A stretch of 28,991 bases of DNA from Allosediminivita sp964397775 (GTDB lineage: Bacteria > Pseudomonadota > Alphaproteobacteria > Rhodobacterales > Rhodobacteraceae). The notes beneath the pieces were generated by a model. That model did no database searches, was not told the origin of the DNA, and saw nothing but the letters and a program-made list of their open reading frames with translations. Both the position numbers and the translations under genes were made by a program. Shown here one piece after another: positions 15,911 through 23,029 of this stretch (position 1 is its first letter; every line of letters begins with the position of its first letter). The stretch spans positions 1-28,991 of the forward strand of contig CAYNKL010000039.1 in the NCBI GenBank assembly GCA_964397775.1. Direction: 5' to 3'.

Positions 15911-17161
15911 TCACTCCACGATCTGCGCCGTCTCGACCACGGCATGGAACAGGACCTCGGCGCCCGCGCGGGCCCAGTCCTTGCTGATCTCCTCGGCCTC
16001 GTTGTGGCTCAGCCCGTCGACGCAGGGGCACATGACCATGGCCGAGGGTGCGACGCGGTTGATCCAGCAGGCGTCGTGACCGGCGCCCGAGACGATGTTG
16101 CGGTGGCTGTAGCCGAGCCGTTCGGCAGCGCTGCGGATGGCGCCCACGCATTCGGGGTCGAATTCCACCGGGTCGAAGCCGCCGACCTTCTCGAATTCCA
16201 CCTCGAGGCCCATGTCCTCGCAGATCTTCGTGGCTTCCTCGCGCAGGCGCTTTTCCATGTCCTCGATCACGGCCAGATCCGGCGAACGGAAATCGACGGT
16301 GAAGACGGCCTTGCCGGGGATCACGTTGCGCGAGTTGGGATAGACGTCGATGTGGCCCGCGGCGCCCACGGCGTGGGGCTTGTGGGACCAGGCGATCTCC
16401 TCGACCTTTTCCAGCACCCGCGCCATGCCGAGGCCTGCGTTCTTGCGCATGGGCATGGGGGTGGAGCCGGTGTGGGCGTCCTTGCCGGTGATGGTGACCT
16501 GCGTCCAGCTCAGGCCCTGTCCGTGGGTGACGACGCCGATGTCCACGCCCTCGGCCTCGAGGATGGGGCCCTGTTCGATGTGCAGCTCGAAGAAGGCGTG
16601 CATCTTGCGGGAGCCGACCTCTTCCTCGCCCTTCCAGCCGATGCGGGTCAGCTCGTCGCCGAAGCGCTTGCCCTCGGCATCGGTGCGGTCGTAGGCCCAG
16701 TCCTGCGTGTGCATGCCCGCGAAGACGCCCGAGGACAGCATGGCGGGGGCAAAGCGGGTGCCTTCCTCGTTCGTCCAGTTGGTGACGACGATGGGATGCT
16801 TTGTCTTGATGTCGAGATCGTTGAGGCTGCGCAGGATTTCCAGCCCGCCGAGGACGCCCAGCACCCCGTCGTACTTGCCGCCGGTCGGCTGCGTGTCGAG
16901 GTGCGAGCCCACGTAGACGGGCAGGGCGTCGGGATCGGTGCCCTCGCGGCGGGCGAACATGTTGCCCATCTGGTCGAGCCCCATGGAGCAGCCCGCGTCC
17001 TCGCACCACTTCTGGAACAGGGCGCGGCCTTCGGCGTCGGCGTCGGTCAGGGTCTGTCGGTTGTTGCCCCCCGCGACGCCGGGGCCGATCTTGGCCATCT
17101 CCATGAGGCTTTCCCAGAGCCGTTCGCCGTCGATGCGCAGGTTCTCACCCGGTGCCGCCAT
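15911..17161 (-). CDS. M20-type amidohydrolase, beta-ureidopropionase / N-carbamoyl amino-acid hydrolase
   Basis: This 416-aa zinc hydrolase of the HyuC/AllC/beta-ureidopropionase group would release beta-alanine (or beta-aminoisobutyrate), CO2 and NH3 from the dihydropyrimidinase product. Metal ligands visible are His87 (GSHLDT), Asp98 (KYDGV), Glu133 (TNEEGTRF), His194 (LHIEQG) and His386 near the C terminus (GLSHNEAEE). Asp89 is the supporting Asp of the HLDTQ motif. Substrate is inferred from its operon with dihydropyrimidinase. I chose the ATG at 17161; a TTG at 17206 is also in frame but adds 15 residues without family character. It is the first gene of the six-gene operon, and its start lies 59 bases from the 17221-17236 operator. 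Confidence 0.9.
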   Translation of the reverse strand: MAAPGENLRIDGERLWESLMEMAKIGPGVAGGNNRQTLTDADAEGRALFQKWCEDAGCSMGLDQMGNMFARREGTDPDALPVYVGSHLDTQPTGGKYDGVLGVLGGLEILRSLNDLDIKTKHPIVVTNWTNEEGTRFAPAMLSSGVFAGMHTQDWAYDRTDAEGKRFGDELTRIGWKGEEEVGSRKMHAFFELHIEQGPILEAEGVDIGVVTHGQGLSWTQVTITGKDAHTGSTPMPMRKNAGLGMARVLEKVEEIAWSHKPHAVGAAGHIDVYPNSRNVIPGKAVFTVDFRSPDLAVIEDMEKRLREEATKICEDMGLEVEFEKVGGFDPVEFDPECVGAIRSAAERLGYSHRNIVSGAGHDACWINRVAPSAMVMCPCVDGLSHNEAEEISKDWARAGAEVLFHAVVETAQIVE

Positions 17162-17220
17162 TTTCAGTCCCCTGTCTTCGTTCTTCGCGGCGTTGCGCTT
17201 GACCAAGGCCGCGCCGGTTT

Positions 17221-17236
17221 TTTACCATTTGGTAAA
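17221..17236. promoter_or_regulatory. RutR-like operator between amidohydrolase operon and TetR gene
   Basis: TTTACCATTTGGTAAA is a perfect 7+2+7 palindrome. It differs from the E. coli RutR consensus as I remember it (TTGACCA-NN-TGGTCAA) at one symmetric position per arm. It lies between the divergent amidohydrolase and TetR genes, so it could control both. A near-identical site lies upstream of preT (20776-20791). No convincing -10/-35 pair could be fixed around it. Confidence 0.8.
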
Positions 17237-17349
17237 GTCACGATTGCAACGGGTCGGTAACCTGTCAAGCGCGGTGGAGCGGCTTCGCAGGAAGCTCTGC
17301 CCGGATGTCAGCCCCGGCGCACATTGTATCAGCATTGGGAAAATCTATT

Positions 17350-18012
17350 ATGGCCGATGACGGCGCTCTTTCCTCTCGCCCGGGGGCCGCGAAGCCGCGG
17401 AGCCGAATCCAGAGGCGCAACCGCAAGAAGATTCTGGAAGCCGCGCTGGACGTTTTCTCGCAGCACGGGTTCCGCGGTGCCACGCTCGACCAGATCGCGG
17501 GACGGGCTGGCATGTCGAAGCCCAACATGCTGTATTATTTCGACAGCAAGGAGGCGATCCACGTCGAATTGCTGAACGCGCTGATGAGCGAATGGCTGGC
17601 GCCGCTCGAAGCGCTTCAGGACGCCGAGGATCCGGTGGCCGCGCTGATGGCCTATGTTCGCTGCAAGATGCAGATGAGCCGGGACATGCCGCGGGAGAGC
17701 CGGCTGTTCGCGGGCGAGATCCTGCAGGGGGCGCCGCGGATGGCGCCGCACCTGAAAGCGGCGTTGAAGCCGCTTTTCGATCGCAAGTGCGCGCTGATCC
17801 GGGGCTGGAGCGAGAGCGGCAGGCTGGCGCCCGTGGACGCCGAACATCTGCTCTTCACCATCTGGGCCGTCACGCAGCACTACGCGGATTTCGAGGCGCA
17901 GGTGGATGTGCTCATGCCCGACAAGGACGCGGCCTGGCGCCGGGCCTGCGCCCATGTGGAAGGCCTATTCCTGCGGCTGCTAACCCCTGCCCGGGAGGCC
18001 GGCGAAATCTGA
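17350..18012 (+). CDS. rutR: TetR-family regulator, RutR-like (pyrimidine catabolism)
   Basis: The 220-aa protein has an N-terminal TetR helix-turn-helix (about 27-75: ILEAALDVFSQHGFRG, then TLDQIAGRAGMSKPNMLYYF) and a C-terminal ligand domain. It aligns by eye with E. coli RutR throughout, including LLYYF-like, SKEA, WLAPL, SRLF, GAP, CALI/SALI-GW, SGLAP-like and the long WAVTQHYADFEAQV block. In E. coli, RutR binds uracil or thymine and releases its operator. Here it sits between the two pyrimidine operons, each with a matching palindrome, so local repression relieved by pyrimidines is the likely role. An in-frame ATG at 17305 with AGGAAG upstream would add 15 non-conserved residues; I prefer 17350 by comparison with E. 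coli length. Confidence 0.87.
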   Translation: MADDGALSSRPGAAKPRSRIQRRNRKKILEAALDVFSQHGFRGATLDQIAGRAGMSKPNMLYYFDSKEAIHVELLNALMSEWLAPLEALQDAEDPVAALMAYVRCKMQMSRDMPRESRLFAGEILQGAPRMAPHLKAALKPLFDRKCALIRGWSESGRLAPVDAEHLLFTIWAVTQHYADFEAQVDVLMPDKDAAWRRACAHVEGLFLRLLTPAREAGEI

Positions 18013-18039
18013 CGCGCCGCCACGACCTGCCATTTCGGT

Positions 18040-18071
18040 TGCGGCTGACCGAAGGGTCCCGGTCAGCCGCA
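18040..18071. terminator. Bidirectional terminator between rutR and preA
   Basis: TGCGGCTGACC (18040-18050) and GGTCAGCCGCA (18061-18071) form a perfect 11-bp stem with a 10-base loop in the 65-base gap between convergent stops. GGTTTCTC follows on the plus strand. Confidence 0.75.
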
Positions 18072-18077
18072 GGTTTC

Positions 18078-19382
18078 TCATTCCGCGGCCGGGGCCATCG
18101 GGTTGTTGGGGTGCGTCGTCCAGTTGGCGTAGTCCGTTTCGATCCGCTTGCCGGTGCGCGGATCGACGGACCCGGTGGGCAGGCGCTCCATGGTGATGCA
18201 GTCCTCGACCGGGCAGACATCGACGCAGAGGTTGCAAGCGACGCATTCGTCGTCCTTGACCTCGAACACGCGGTCCGGGCTCATCGAGATGGCCTGGTGC
18301 GAGGTGTCCTCGCAGGCAGCATAGCAGCGGCCGCACTTGATGCAGGCGTCCTGGTCGATGCGCGCCTTGGTGACGTAGTTGAGGTTCAGGTACTGCCAGT
18401 CGGTGACGTTCGGGATTGCCTTGCCGACGAAATCCGAGGTGCTGGCAAAGCCCTTGTCGTCCATCCACTCCGACAGGCCGCGCTTCATTTCCTCGACGAT
18501 CTTGAAGCCGTAGGTCATGGCGGCGGTGCAGACCTGTATGGTGCCGCAGCCGAGCGTCATGAATTCCGCCGCATCGCGCCAGGTGGTGATCCCGCCGATG
18601 CCGCTGATGGGCAGGCCGTGGGTTTCGGGATCGCGCGCGATCTCGGAGACCATGGACATGGCGATGGGCTTGACCGCTGGGCCGCAGTAGCCGCCGTGGG
18701 TGCCCTTGCCGTCGATGGTGGGTTCGGGCGCGAAGCTGTCGAGGTTGACCGAGGTGATGGAGTTGATCGTGTTGATCAGGCTCACCGCGTCGGCGCCGCC
18801 GTTCCTGGCCGCCGTCGCGGGCTTGCGGATGTCGGTGATGTTGGGCGTCAGCTTGACGATCACCGGCCGGTCGTAGTGCTTCTTGCACCAGCGGGTGACC
18901 ATCTCGATGTACTCGGGCACCTGGCCCACTGCCGCGCCCATGCCGCGTTCGGACATGCCGTGCGGACAGCCGAAGTTGAGCTCGATCCCGTCGGCGCCGG
19001 TTTCGGCGACGCGGGGCAGGATCGCGGCCCAGGCCTCTTCCTCGCAAGGCACCATGATCGAGGCGATGAGCGCGTGGTCCGGGTAGTCGGATTTCACGCG
19101 GGCCATTTCCTCGAGGTTGGTCTCGAGCGAGCGGTCGGTGATCAGCTCGATGTTGTTGAGCCCGAGCAGGCGGCGGTCGGCACCGTAGATCGCGCCGTAG
19201 CGGGGGCCGTTGACGTTGACCACCGGCGGGCCTTCGGCGCCCAGCGTCTTCCAGACGACACCGCCCCAGCCCGCCTCGAAGGCGCGGCGGACGTTGTATT
19301 CCTTGTCGGTGGGCGGCGCCGAGGCGAGCCAGAAGGGATTGGGGCTTTTGATGCCCAGGAAGTCGGTCGTGAGGTCTGCCAT
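18078..19382 (-). CDS. preA: NAD(P)-dependent dihydropyrimidine dehydrogenase subunit PreA
   Basis: PreA holds the pyrimidine-reducing FMN barrel and reduces uracil or thymine to the dihydro form with electrons from PreT. The 434-aa protein has a dihydroorotate-dehydrogenase-like TIM barrel (about 1-320: NPFWLASAPPT, GIELNFGCPHGMSERGMG and ISGIGGITTWRDAAE for FMN/phosphate binding). Two [4Fe-4S] ferredoxin motifs follow (C347, C350, C353, C357 and C380, C383, C386, C390). In the active-site loop, the position of the pig enzyme's general-acid Cys is Val152 (AAVGQVPE). The start at 19382 has a GAGGAGGA site, 13 bases after the preT stop, so the two genes are one operon. Confidence 0.95.
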   Translation of the reverse strand: MADLTTDFLGIKSPNPFWLASAPPTDKEYNVRRAFEAGWGGVVWKTLGAEGPPVVNVNGPRYGAIYGADRRLLGLNNIELITDRSLETNLEEMARVKSDYPDHALIASIMVPCEEEAWAAILPRVAETGADGIELNFGCPHGMSERGMGAAVGQVPEYIEMVTRWCKKHYDRPVIVKLTPNITDIRKPATAARNGGADAVSLINTINSITSVNLDSFAPEPTIDGKGTHGGYCGPAVKPIAMSMVSEIARDPETHGLPISGIGGITTWRDAAEFMTLGCGTIQVCTAAMTYGFKIVEEMKRGLSEWMDDKGFASTSDFVGKAIPNVTDWQYLNLNYVTKARIDQDACIKCGRCYAACEDTSHQAISMSPDRVFEVKDDECVACNLCVDVCPVEDCITMERLPTGSVDPRTGKRIETDYANWTTHPNNPMAPAAE

Positions 19383-19395
19383 CTGGGTGTCCTCC

Positions 19396-20724
19396 TCAGG
19401 CGCCGGTCAGGGCGGCGTGGATGTCTTCGGCTGCGTCCCGGCCTTCGGAAACGGCAACCACGGTCAGGTCCTCGCCGGGCGTGCAGTCGCCGCCGGCCCA
19501 GACCTTGTCGAGCGAGGTGCGGCCGGTGTCCGAGGTCGCGATCTTGCTGCCGGCCATGTCGAGCCCGAGCCCGCTGACAAGGCTCTGGCCGATGGCGCGG
19601 AAGACCTGATCGGCGGGCAGGCGGAAGGTCTCGCCGGTGCCTTGCAGGCGGCCGTCGATTTCCTGCGTGTATTCCAGTTCGATCTCGGCGACCGATCCGT
19701 TGCCGTGAATGGCCTTGGGCATGACGTGGGTCAGGATGCGCACGCCCTTGGAGGTCGCAAGGTCGCGTTCGTACTGGCTGGCGGGCATCTTGTCGGGGCC
19801 GCGGCGGTAGGCGAGCGTGACCTGCTCGGCCCCGAGCAGCTTTGACTGCACCGCCGCGTCGACGGCGGTCATGCCGCCGCCGATGACCACCACATGCCGC
19901 CCGACGGGGAGCTTGGTGAGGTCTTCGGACTGGCGCAGTTCGGCGATGAAATCGACGGCGTCCGAAACCCCGTCGCGGTCGTTGCCGGGCGCGTCGAGTG
20001 CGTTCACGCCGCCGAGCCCCATGCCGAGGAAGACCGCGTCGAAGTCGGCCCGCAGGGTTTCGAGGTCGAGATCGGCCCCGAGAGGGCGGTCATACTCGAT
20101 GGTGATGCCACCGATGCCCAGCAACCAGTCGACCTCGCGCGCGGCGAAGGCGTCGGTCGCCTTGTAGGCGGCGATGCCGTATTCGTTCAGGCCCCCGGGC
20201 TTGGATTTCGCCTCGTAGATGGTGACCGTGTGGCCCTTCATGGCGAGCCTGTGCGCACAGGCAAGGCCGGCGGGGCCGGCGCCGACCACGGCGACGCGCT
20301 TGCCGGTCTCTGTGGCGCGGGTGAAGGGGTGGCCCTGACGCGCCATCAGGCTGTCGGTGGCGTGGCGCTGGAGGCGCCCGATCTCGACAGGTTTTCCTTC
20401 GGCGGCTTCGCGCACGCAGGCCTCTTCGCAGAGCGTCTCGGTCGGGCAGACGCGGGCGCACATGCCGCCGAGGATATTCTGTTCGAAGATCGTCTTGGCC
20501 GCGGCCTCGGGCAGGCCGGTGGCGATCTGCCGGATGAAGAGCGGGATGTCGATCGCGGTCGGGCAGGCGGTCACGCAGGGCGCGTCGTGGCAGAAGTAGC
20601 AGCGATCCGCGGCGACGGTCGCTTCGTGGCGGTCGAGCGGGGCGTGCAGGTCGGAGAAGTTCCTTCCGATTTCCTCCGCCCCAAGGCGTCCGGGCACGAT
20701 GCCCGGGGTCAGTTGGCTGGTCAT
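19396..20724 (-). CDS. preT: NAD(P)-dependent dihydropyrimidine dehydrogenase subunit PreT
   Basis: PreT is the NAD(P)H- and FAD-binding electron-input subunit, homologous to the small subunit of glutamate synthase. The 442-aa protein carries N-terminal Cys clusters (C42, C45, C50, C54; C89, C93, C99, C103) for [4Fe-4S] centres. An FAD Rossmann motif VAVVGAGPAGLACA (144-157) and a second dinucleotide motif VVVIGGGMTAVDAA follow, with a C-terminal FAD-contacting VFRAIGQSL segment. Partner preA follows directly, which distinguishes it from GltD. Upstream lies the second RutR-like operator. A possible minus-strand promoter is TTACTT (20768-20773) and CATAAA (20745-20750) with a 17-base spacer. 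Confidence 0.94.
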   Translation of the reverse strand: MTSQLTPGIVPGRLGAEEIGRNFSDLHAPLDRHEATVAADRCYFCHDAPCVTACPTAIDIPLFIRQIATGLPEAAAKTIFEQNILGGMCARVCPTETLCEEACVREAAEGKPVEIGRLQRHATDSLMARQGHPFTRATETGKRVAVVGAGPAGLACAHRLAMKGHTVTIYEAKSKPGGLNEYGIAAYKATDAFAAREVDWLLGIGGITIEYDRPLGADLDLETLRADFDAVFLGMGLGGVNALDAPGNDRDGVSDAVDFIAELRQSEDLTKLPVGRHVVVIGGGMTAVDAAVQSKLLGAEQVTLAYRRGPDKMPASQYERDLATSKGVRILTHVMPKAIHGNGSVAEIELEYTQEIDGRLQGTGETFRLPADQVFRAIGQSLVSGLGLDMAGSKIATSDTGRTSLDKVWAGGDCTPGEDLTVVAVSEGRDAAEDIHAALTGA

Positions 20725-20744
20725 GCTGGCTCCCTGATCCTTGT

Positions 20745-20773
20745 TTTATGGAAAAAGACTGCCACGGAAGTAA
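20745..20773 (-). promoter_or_regulatory. Possible preT-preA promoter
   Basis: On the minus strand, TTACTT (20768-20773) and CATAAA (20745-20750) are 17 bases apart. The RutR-like palindrome (20776-20791) lies immediately upstream of this -35 box. Consensus matches are partial, so this is tentative. Confidence 0.35.
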
Positions 20774-20775
20774 AT

Positions 20776-20791
20776 TTTATCAAACGGTAAA
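20776..20791. promoter_or_regulatory. RutR-like operator upstream of preT
   Basis: TTTATCAAACGGTAAA matches the 17221-17236 palindrome as TTTAYCA-NN-YGGTAAA, and its symmetry extends into flanking AAAT/ATTT (20772-20795). It lies 51 bases from the preT start and within the gap shared with the divergent ArsR-type gene. TAAAAT occurs on both strands inside it and could be a -10 element covered by a repressor. Confidence 0.75.
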
Positions 20792-20871
20792 ATTTGAGCG
20801 GTTTGGAAACCGGTCTGCGGTCCAGGGGCGATTAACCGGTTGGCAAGGAGATCTTCGCTATTTCACGAACC

Positions 20872-21720
20872 ATGGAACGGGATCAGCTTTCCGCGCGGCT
20901 TCAGGCGCTTGGACATGTGCAGCGGCAGGCTGTGCTCCGACTTTTGATGCGTCACCTGCCAGGGGAGTTGCCGGCAGGTACGATCGCCCGTGACCTCGGG
21001 CTCAAGGCCTCGACGCTCTCGGTCTACCTAAGCGCGCTGTCGCGTGCGGGGCTGGTGACCGCGCGGCGCGAAGGGCCGGAGCGGCGCTATCGCGCCTGTC
21101 CCGAAGCACTCGAGCAGATCATGTGCGGTATCGCGGGGCAGGTGGCCGAGGGGCGGCTGGCCCACGGATCCGCACGCGGCACCGCGCCTTGGCAAGTGCT
21201 TTTCCTCGAGGGCGAAGCCGGTGGCGCAGGCCCGATCGCCGCGGCTGTTCTGCAGCGCTACGGAATGGCCCGTTTTCATGCCTCGGTGGGCGGCCTCTCC
21301 CCAGTGCGTGAGGTCGATCCGGTCGTGGCGCAGGTGCTGACGCGGATGGGGCACGATGTGTCCGGTCTGAACCCGATGGGGCCGGGGCAGGCCGCAGACA
21401 TTGTTGTCACGCTGGATGCCATGGCCGCGAGCTTCGATGGACCATGGAGCAATGCGATGCGGGGGCATTGGCCGATGCCGCCGCGACCGGATCGCGTGAT
21501 CTGCCGGGCCCTTTGGGCCCAGCGGATCTACATGGATCTTACGCGCCGGGCCAAGGCGCTCACCGCCGCCACGCGAGGCGAGGGGGGAGACGTTGCCTTG
21601 CAGGCGGCGCTGAACGCGCTCAGTTCAGGTCCTCCAGAAGCCGGCCATGCCTGCGCGTTTCGGCAATCACCTCGCCGAAGGTCGTCAGCCCCTGAGCCTC
21701 GAGAAGCGGCAGCATCCTGA
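20872..21720 (+). CDS. ArsR-type regulator fused to a catalytically dead ArsC/LMW-phosphatase-like domain
   Basis: The 282-aa protein begins with an ArsR-type winged helix (about 5-80; recognition region ASTLSVYLSALSRAGLVTARREG). From about 108 to 205 it follows the arsenate reductase / low-molecular-weight tyrosine phosphatase fold: VLFL strand, helix, FHASVGGLSP, then HDVSGLNP, DIVVTLD and GHWPMP. The catalytic P-loop (normally C-x5-R) reads EGEAGGAG (113-120): Cys is Glu113 and Arg is Ala119. The usual Asp after HWPLP is Pro204. The domain therefore looks like a ligand or interaction module, not an enzyme. No canonical ArsR metal-binding Cys motif is seen. The last 33 residues, Arg/Ser/Pro/Ala-rich, lie in the overlap with the convergent exonuclease gene and may be a read-through tail. 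Confidence 0.75.
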   Translation: MERDQLSARLQALGHVQRQAVLRLLMRHLPGELPAGTIARDLGLKASTLSVYLSALSRAGLVTARREGPERRYRACPEALEQIMCGIAGQVAEGRLAHGSARGTAPWQVLFLEGEAGGAGPIAAAVLQRYGMARFHASVGGLSPVREVDPVVAQVLTRMGHDVSGLNPMGPGQAADIVVTLDAMAASFDGPWSNAMRGHWPMPPRPDRVICRALWAQRIYMDLTRRAKALTAATRGEGGDVALQAALNALSSGPPEAGHACAFRQSPRRRSSAPEPREAAAS

Positions 21721-23026
21721 CGAAGACCTCGGCCGTCGCCTGGGCGTCCCCGAGCGCCGTGTGACGCAGCATCGCGGGTAGAGCCACGCCAAGGCGGTCA
21801 CAGAGCGCGTCCAGGGTGTGCGTCTCATTGGTCCCGAAAAGCACCGCTGACAGCAGAACGGTATCCAGAATTGGGTTGTCCCATTCCACACCCATGCGCT
21901 GGGCATGCCGGCGCAGGAAGGCCATGTCGAAGGGCGCATTGTGCGCAACGATGACAGAACCCTTCGCGAATTCATGAAATCTCGCACCCGCCGATGCGAT
22001 GTCCGGGGCACCCTGGACCATGGCGTCGGTCACGCGGTGCACCTTCGAGGCAGAGGCCGGGATCGGGCGACCGGGGTTGACCAGCTGGTCGATGACCTCG
22101 CCCGGGACAATGCGACCGTTCACAATCCGCAAGGCGCCGATCTGGACGATCTCGTCCTTGTGGGGCAGCAGGCCCGTCGTTTCGGTATCGAAGACCGCGT
22201 AGGTCAGAGCACGCAGGGGCAGGTCCTCACTCGCACGAGAGGCTCCGCGATCCAGAAGGTCGAAGTCGTAGACAAGCGGTCGCGAGGCGCCTGGCGAGAG
22301 CGTCAGCTCCTCCTCGTCGATCATTAGCATGTAGCCACCGCCGTCCATCGGGCGCATGCGGGCCTCGAAGCGCTGGGCGCCGCTCCGGCCGCAGGCGGTG
22401 AAGCTCACCTCGCGGCCGCTGCGATGCAGGCGTGCGCGGGCGTCGGTCAGGCAATCGGCGCTGAAATAGTCGCCGATGGGCGCGTTGAGCCTTGGGACGC
22501 CGAGCTGGGCAAGGACTTCGGCGGCCTGCCCGTCGTAGAGCACGATCTGGTCCGAGGCGTTCACGAGGATCATCGCGACGGGTATCTCGGTCAGCAGCGC
22601 GGTGAGGCGTTCCCGTTCCCGGGCGAGCCGCTCGGTTTCGCGCGAGACCTGCATGGCCGAGTCCATGGCCGTGCGATTGAGCGCATCCGAGACAGCCTGC
22701 GCTGCGGGGCCGAGGTCGCCGAGATAGCGCGCCTCGTCGGCCGAGACGGGGGTTTCGACCTGGGCGTGGGCGCGGACGCGAAGCCGTGCGGCGAGCGCCT
22801 CGATCGGGCGGGCGATGTTTTCGTCGAAGAGCAGCCAGATGCCGGCAGTGAGCCCCACGAGGCCGAAGGCCGAGAGCGTCGCGGCCAGGATGAAGCCGCT
22901 TGTCGCGCCGTTTGCGTCGCTGCGGTGGTGCCCGAACCAGAGTGCGATCAGGACGACGGCGGTGCTGCCGAGCGCCTGGAACACAAAGAAGAGGAAGATG
23001 CGGAAGCGAAGGCTGTAGCGCTGCAT
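21620..23026 (-). CDS. Membrane-anchored PAS-like and DnaQ-family 3'-5' exonuclease protein
   Basis: The 468-aa protein has two membrane segments (about 9-31 and 43-67), then a HAMP-like helical stretch (70-135), a PAS-like domain (about 140-240, after the helix ERLTALLTEIPVAMILVNASDQIVLYDG), and a C-terminal DEDDh exonuclease (about 274-445). The exonuclease residues are intact: Asp280 and Glu282 (FDTETTG), Asp367 (HNAPFDMAFL), His422 and Asp427 (HTALGDAQA). Architecture resembles a histidine kinase with its output replaced by a nuclease. It is the last gene of a run with a small membrane protein and a cNMP/CBS/DUF294 protein. I recall such exonuclease genes beside acs and symporter genes in other proteobacteria. 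It is therefore more likely regulatory or RNA/nucleotide-processing than the polymerase epsilon subunit. Its 3' end overlaps the ArsR-type gene. Confidence 0.85.
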   Translation of the reverse strand: MQRYSLRFRIFLFFVFQALGSTAVVLIALWFGHHRSDANGATSGFILAATLSAFGLVGLTAGIWLLFDENIARPIEALAARLRVRAHAQVETPVSADEARYLGDLGPAAQAVSDALNRTAMDSAMQVSRETERLARERERLTALLTEIPVAMILVNASDQIVLYDGQAAEVLAQLGVPRLNAPIGDYFSADCLTDARARLHRSGREVSFTACGRSGAQRFEARMRPMDGGGYMLMIDEEELTLSPGASRPLVYDFDLLDRGASRASEDLPLRALTYAVFDTETTGLLPHKDEIVQIGALRIVNGRIVPGEVIDQLVNPGRPIPASASKVHRVTDAMVQGAPDIASAGARFHEFAKGSVIVAHNAPFDMAFLRRHAQRMGVEWDNPILDTVLLSAVLFGTNETHTLDALCDRLGVALPAMLRHTALGDAQATAEVFVRMLPLLEAQGLTTFGEVIAETRRHGRLLEDLN

Positions 23027-23029
23027 GTG

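Noticed and set aside
14077..15987. 636-codon open frame antisense to the dihydropyrimidinase gene
   Set aside because: The minus-strand gene has full catalytic motifs; the antisense product is a low-information Val/Gly/Ala/Asp/His-rich shadow.
19396..20724. Reading preT as the glutamate synthase small subunit gltD
   Set aside because: No gltB is adjacent. preA follows directly, and the operator and neighbours point to pyrimidine reduction.
21620..23026. DNA polymerase III epsilon subunit (dnaQ)
   Set aside because: Two N-terminal membrane helices and a PAS-like domain are not found in the replicative epsilon subunit.
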